Origin: Tiliqua scincoides
Taxonomy: Eukaryota; Chordata; Lepidosauria; Squamata; Scincidae
Direction: 5' to 3'
Assembly: GCF_035046505.1 (NCBI RefSeq)
Contig: NC_089829.1
Location: 8,891,396 to 8,955,395 of the forward strand
DNA length: 64,000 nucleotides
In this document: positions 59,082 through 64,000 of the stretch, in pieces
Layout: the number at the start of each line of letters is the position of its first letter
Position numbering within the stretch: the stretch's first letter is position 1
The notes under the pieces: generated by a model
Seen by the model: only the letters and a program-made list of their open reading frames with translations
The model's database searches: none
Told to the model about the DNA's origin: nothing
Program-made: the position numbers and the translations under genes

Positions 59082-60396
59082 CCCGTTTCTCAGCAGAACA
59101 CAACTGCTTCTCTCCCATGTAGCATCAGAGACATCTGGAGTCCTCCCTCAGTGAAATCTAGATAATCCGGTACAGTATGTTACTGAGTTCTACGTGAAGA
59201 GGAGGAACAGTGCACCTGGACTTGGAGCCATTGGCTGGAATGGGAACCCAGGTTTACCCACCCAGCAAACCTTGTCCACAGAGACCACAAGTTAAATCAG
59301 GAGCCCAGGCAGTGGCATACCTAACCAAGTTGCTGCCCGGTGCAAAAAAAAATATGTAGCCCCCTCTGCAGCAGTTACATCAAGTTTAATTAATTATGCT
59401 GGGTCTTTTTATTTATTAAAGTGAGTGAGAAATGTTAGCTAAGATTTCAAAACAGCAAACATTTCTTGAAAGTACTTGTTGCACTTTTACAGGCCAATCT
59501 ATTCATATCTACTCAGAAGTAAGTCCCATTGTATTCAGGGGGCTTGCTTCCTGGTAAGTGAGGTAAGGTAGGAATTGGGATTGCAGCCTTACACAGTTTG
59601 AGATGTGAAGGAGGAGGCTGGAGACAATGATAAGAGCCAGCAGCTTACCTTTAGGAATTGGGGAATTATGTGAATACATGATGAGGGTGAGCCAGGTGCT
59701 GCTCAGTGCTCCTGCTGCAACTTGCCTCCCAGGTTGCTGGGCCTTGCATGCTACCCTCTGCGCAGGTAACTGATCACAGTCAGCCAACTCAGAGACCAAT
59801 CCTCTGCCTGTCTACTTAGAAGTAAGCACATTACAGTTAATGGGGCTTGCTCCCAGGAAAGTGGGGATAGGATTGCAGCCCAATCCTCTGCATTATAAGC
59901 AAGAAGCAAGCCCTACTGGCTTAAATTGCCAGTCAGGCTGAGACAATGGGGCTGCTGCAGCCCTGCCAGGAACTCAGGAGGAGAGAAGAGGCTAAGGGGG
60001 GGGGCAAATAGAGAGAGGATGTGTGGGAAGCAGAAGAGAATAGGAGCAGCTGGTCCTGCTACACAAGGAGAACCCCCTCCTCAGTCTAGGGAGTCTGGGG
60101 ACTCCCCCGTGCCTGCCTAGCAGGGGCTCCACTCTCTCACACACACACCTTGTCCTGAGCAACATCAGACTGCCCCACTCACACTTCTTCCTCCCTTGCT
60201 CAAGGCAGGCAGCTTCCCTCTTCTGCCCCCCACACATCCTCTCTCTTGCCATGGAAACCAAAGAGGGTTTGGGGGGCAGCGTGTAGCACAGGATAGGTGG
60301 GGAAATGATGGGGGGAGGGAGGGCTGGCAGGATGGGTGAAAGAAAGAAGGGTGCGCATGTGCCTGAATGAGGCTAGACTATCCCCCTGCACAAACA

Positions 60397-61808
60397 AGTG
60401 ATTCTAAAACTATCCCCCCTGCACAAACAAGGCAGAGTAGGAGAAGAAATTGGGAATGGTAGCATGATGGGATGTGAAAGATGGTTTGGCACAGTGAGAG
60501 GATGCAAGGACAAAGGAGCTAATAAGCAGCCCATCCTGGGGCATTCCATGTACAAACACTTTTATGCTAATGCCCGAAGTCTCTGAGCAAAGATGAGAGA
60601 ACGGGAATGTCTGGTGACAAGGGAAAACATTGACATAGTGTGCATAACGGAAACCTGGTGGATGCGGAAAATCAGTGGGATACCGCAATCCCGGGCTATA
60701 AACTCTACAGGATAGACAGGGAGAGTGTGTTGAAGGTGGGGTGGCCATTTACGTTAAGGAAGGGATAGAATCCAGCAAAGTAGATATTGAAGGCGGGTCC
60801 GACTCCACCATAGAATCTCTGTGGATTAAATTACCAGGCCTGTGGAGCAATGTAATACTGGGGGCATACTATCATCCTCCAGATGTCAATGTTACGGAGC
60901 CGTTGGGGAACAGTGATCATGCTGCGATTTGTTTCGACATACACATCAGGGGAAGAATACCGGGCAAATCTCTCGCAAAAACCCTTGACTTCCGACGGGC
61001 GTACTTCCCTCAAATGAGGAAGCTGGTTAGAAGCAGGTTGAAAGGGAAGGTAAAAAGAGTCCAATCTCTCCAGAGTGCATGGAGGCTGCTTAAAACAACA
61101 GTAATAGAGGCTCAGCAGAAATGTATACCGCAAAGGAAGAAGGGCTCTACTAAGTCCAGGAGGTTGCCCGCATGGCTAACCAGCCAAGTTAAAGAGGCCG
61201 TAAAGGGCAAGGAAGCTTCCTTCCATAAATGGAAGTCTTGCCCTAATGAAGAGAATAAAAAGGAATATAAACTGTGGCAAAAGAAATGTAAGAAGGTGAT
61301 ATGGGAGGCCAAGCGAGACTATGAGGAACGCATGGCTAGCAACATTAAGGGGAATAATAAAAGCTTCTTCAAATATGTTAGAAGCAGGAAACCCGCCAGA
61401 GAAGCAGTTGGCCCTCCGGATGGTGAGGGAAGGAAAGGGGAGATAAAAGGAGACTTAGAGATGGCAGAGAAATTGAATGAGTTCTTTGCATCTGTCTTCA
61501 CGGCGGAAGACCTTGGACAAATACCACTGCCTGAACAGACCCTCCTGACCAAGGAATTAAGTTAGATAGAGATTGAAAGAGAAGATGTTTCAGACCTCAT
61601 TGATTAATTAAAGTCACTGGGCCCTGATGGCATCCACCCAAGAGTTATTAAGGAATTAAAGAATGAACTTGCTGATCTCTTGACTAAAATATGCAACTTG
61701 TCCCTCAAAATGGACACAGTGCCAGAGGATTGGAGGATAACAAATATCATACCAATCTTTAAAAAGGGAAAGAGGGGGGACCTGGGAAACTATAGGCCAG
61801 TCAGCCTC
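60397..61808 (+). mobile_element. CR1 LINE, endonuclease to start of reverse transcriptase
   Basis: ORF2 pieces: RENIDIVCITETWW (endonuclease), GNSDHAAICFDI (endonuclease end, after an internal deletion), a lysine-rich linker, GPDGIHPRVIKELKNEL and NYRPVSL (RT start). A long open frame spans 60,741-61,565; the flanks have frameshifts. Confidence 0.93.
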
Positions 61809-62082
61809 TAATTCCCTGACTGTGGAGTTTTTTCAGTAGCCTTTGGTGAGGGACCATGTCAAACGCCTTCTGAAAATGCAGATATATAATGTCCACAGGT
61901 TCTCCTGCATCCACATGCCTGTTGACCTTTTCAAATAATTCTAAAGGATTTGTGAGGCAAGACTTACCCTTACAGAAGCCATGCTGATTCTCCCTCAGCA
62001 AGGCCTGTTCGTCTATGTGTTTTGAGATTCTATCTTTGATGAGGCATTCCACCATCTTACCCGCTATAGATGTTAGGCTGAC
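61809..62082 (-). mobile_element. CR1 LINE, inverted RT segment
   Basis: The minus strand continues exactly from where the + strand stops: SLTSIAGKMVECLIKDRISK ... QKAFDMVPHQRLLKKLHSQG. An internal inversion of one RT block within the same CR1. Confidence 0.9.
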
Positions 62083-62532
62083 TGACATGATTGAGACATA
62101 CAAAATTATGCATGGGAAGGATAAAGTGGATAGAGAGATGCTCTTTACACTCTCACATAACACCAGAACCAGGGGACATCCACTAAAATTGAGTGTTGGG
62201 AGAGTTAGGACAGTGAAAGAAAATATTTCTTTACTCAGCATGTAGTTGTTCTGTGGAACTCCTTGCCACAGGATGTGGTGACGGCATCTGGCCTGGATGC
62301 CTTTATAAGGGGTTTGGACAAGTTTCTGGAGGAGAAATCCATTACGGGTTACAAGCCATGAGGTGTATGTGCAACCTCCTGATTTTAGAAATGGGCTATG
62401 TCAGATGCAAGGGAGGGCACCAGGATGCAGGTCTCTTGTTATTTGGTGTGCTCCCTGGGGCTGTGAGATACAAGAAGCTGGACTAGATGGGCCTAAGGCC
62501 TGATCCAGTGGGGCTATTCTTATGTTCTTATG
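62083..62532 (+). mobile_element. CR1 LINE, 3' end
   Basis: DMIETYKIMHGKDKVDREML and the CR1 3' tail tggactagatgggcc ... ttcttatgttcttatga. About 200 codons of RT between the inverted block and this part are missing. Confidence 0.92.
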
Positions 62533-62721
62533 ATTCCTTCAATCCCGGCTGCAGGGAGGGGCAACATACAGTTGAGCCCCTCCAGAGTGCCTGGCACTGA
62601 CAGGGCTGGCAGCAGCAGCCCAATTGTTGCGTTCAGGTGCTGTTACCTGCAAGTTGTTGCCCCCCCCACCTTGTAGCTCAGTGCCCTTGCTACCCCCTGA
62701 ACCCTCTTAGCTATGCTACTG

Positions 62722-63420
62722 AGCCCAGGTCTACCTGGCAAGTAGATATGAGTTCCAAGTCCAAGCAGGAGCCCAGGTCTTCCCAGCTGGTAGAACCAGG
62801 CTCCCGCCTGGACTTGGAGCACAGAGCTACAGGATGGGTAGACTTGGGTTCCCATTCCAGCCAAATCTTACAAGCACCTAGCGGGCATTCTCCTGGTGGT
62901 CTCTGGAATAGGGCCTGCTGGACCTTACTAGTCATTGTCTCCCATTTGCTCAATCCGTTTCCTTGCATTTGCTCAGCTAAACTCAGGCATTTCCCATCAG
63001 CCTACTCCACCCACCCCCCATTTCACAATTTTGTTTCATCCTTTGTATTCAGGATGTTGCATAAACTAGCAATATTTAAATTTTTGCATACCTGGTCCAT
63101 GTTCACAGGCTGTGACTGAGATGGAACATTTGGAGCTCCTGCCAAATAAAATATTACAAGACATACCTGCAAAATGAAGAGTCCCATAATTATTTTCGGG
63201 TGTGAACAGGACATATCAGATTGATTGGTGCTAACATTGCTCTCCTCCCCATGTTAACACAACATCCTTGTGAACGCCTTTGACACCTGATGTGGGGTTG
63301 ATACACAACAGGTTGATACACGATTGAATACTTTTATACAATGAGATTCAGCTGAAATTGAGAGACAGGCACAGCACAGAGCAGAGCAAAAAGCCAAATC
63401 TCAGACAACGACAGGCTGCT
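62722..63420. repeat. Second half of the block paralogous to 52,875-53,600
   Basis: Matches the 3' flank region of copies A and E, which suggests another AADACL4-like gene beyond 64,000. The AATAAA position reads ttttata here (63,330), so the signal is changed. Confidence 0.75.
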
Positions 63421-64000
63421 TTTATCTAAGCACTTTCCAATCTGCACACTTTCCAATCCAAAGACTGGAACATTTTACATAGAAACTTTATAGTCATTGT
63501 ACAAAGTATAATGAAATTTCAATGCACTCCAGAACATGGGCATACAATATTGATGCCACAATCATACAACACATTTAAATCCATCCCACATTCAATTCTA
63601 CATATACATCTATTAATATAAGTATCTCAAAAAATAATAATAATAATGCTCCTATTTCACTCAGGGATGTAATAAATAGATAATAAAACCCAGTAAGCAT
63701 TTGAAGATGTTGTTTTATAACATTCTTAATAATTTTTAATTTCATTATTCAACGTGATTATAGCTCTAGGATAAAAGCTGTTTATAAATCATGTGGTGGG
63801 TGCCCTCATAGATCTATATTGTTTGCCAGAAGGCAGTAATTCAAAAAAATTATAAGCAGGATGAGATCTTTAAGAATACTATGTGACTTCTGCAAACAGT
63901 GGGATATGAAGATGTCATCCAGGGCTGGTAAATGGGTCTTAGTGATGGTGTGAGCAATCTTTATAATTCACTGCAATGTACTTTTATTCATTGCATACCA
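63421..64000. other. AT-rich unassigned end of window
   Basis: No exon of the next AADACL4-like copy is visible. AT-rich, with no repeat I can name. Confidence 0.5.

Larger units (their letters stand above)
59310..62721. mobile_element. 3.4-kb hAT-type element with nested CR1 LINE
   Basis: Left end cagtggcatacctaac, right end gttttagctatgctactg-type (ttagctatgctactg), with perfect 8-bp TSD AGCCCAGG (59302-59309, 62722-62729). The paralogous block at 52,875 lacks it. The interior holds mini-repeats (59,493-59,588; 59,793-59,880), GC-rich sequence with homopolymers and a rearranged CR1 (60,397-62,532). No transposase recognised. Confidence 0.88.

Noticed and set aside
60741-61565. 274-codon open frame as a host gene
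   Set aside because: CR1 LINE ORF2 (endonuclease end and linker), nested in a hAT element.

Overview
This is vertebrate nuclear DNA, most likely from a squamate reptile. Genes are intron-rich with GT-AG splice sites. CR1 and L2-type LINEs, tRNA-derived SINEs ending in a 'ggcggtatataaata' type tail, many short hAT elements and DIRS/LTR fossils fill the rest. The species cannot be named from the sequence.

Left block (1-20,802, + strand): five consecutive exons of PRDM16, the PR-domain zinc-finger transcription factor. They run from the middle of the first zinc-finger array (219-366) through the large CtBP-binding repressor exon (6,923-8,330) to the exon just before the second zinc-finger array (19,199-19,362). 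All junctions keep frame. The introns hold SINEs, CR1 ends, hAT elements with clean 8-bp target duplications, a 49-bp minisatellite and a retroposed 5S rRNA copy.

A run of exactly 200 N (20,803-21,002) is an assembly join. The remaining PRDM16 exons (second zinc-finger array, acidic tail) are not seen in the following 43 kb, so PRDM16 is cut by the join and its neighbourhood to the right is unproven.

Right block (21,003-64,000, genes on the - strand): a head-to-tail array of arylacetamide deacetylase-like 4 (AADACL4-like) genes. Two copies are intact four-exon genes with identical exon lengths (177, 217, 64 and 775 bp of coding sequence; 410 residues): copy A at 32,550-40,760 and copy E at 54,324-59,081. 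Three others are remnants: copy C (exons 1 and 2, 21,222-23,372, running into the gap), copy B (tail of exon 4, 28,658-28,831) and copy D (exon 1 only, 52,467-52,643). The proteins are predicted ER-membrane serine hydrolases of the hormone-sensitive-lipase family. Paralogous introns and flanks allow insertions to be dated relative to the duplications, including two empty sites.

The most unusual object is a 2.0-kb hAT-type element (23,530-25,526) with a perfect 8-bp target duplication. It carries the first coding exon of an IMP dehydrogenase (IMPDH2-like) gene with its splice donor: a captured gene fragment inside a DNA transposon. The 41-49 kb stretch holds DIRS-type fossils, GC-rich MITEs and a solo LTR. 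A 1.66-kb segment occurs twice (30.3-31.9 and 49.5-51.1 kb).
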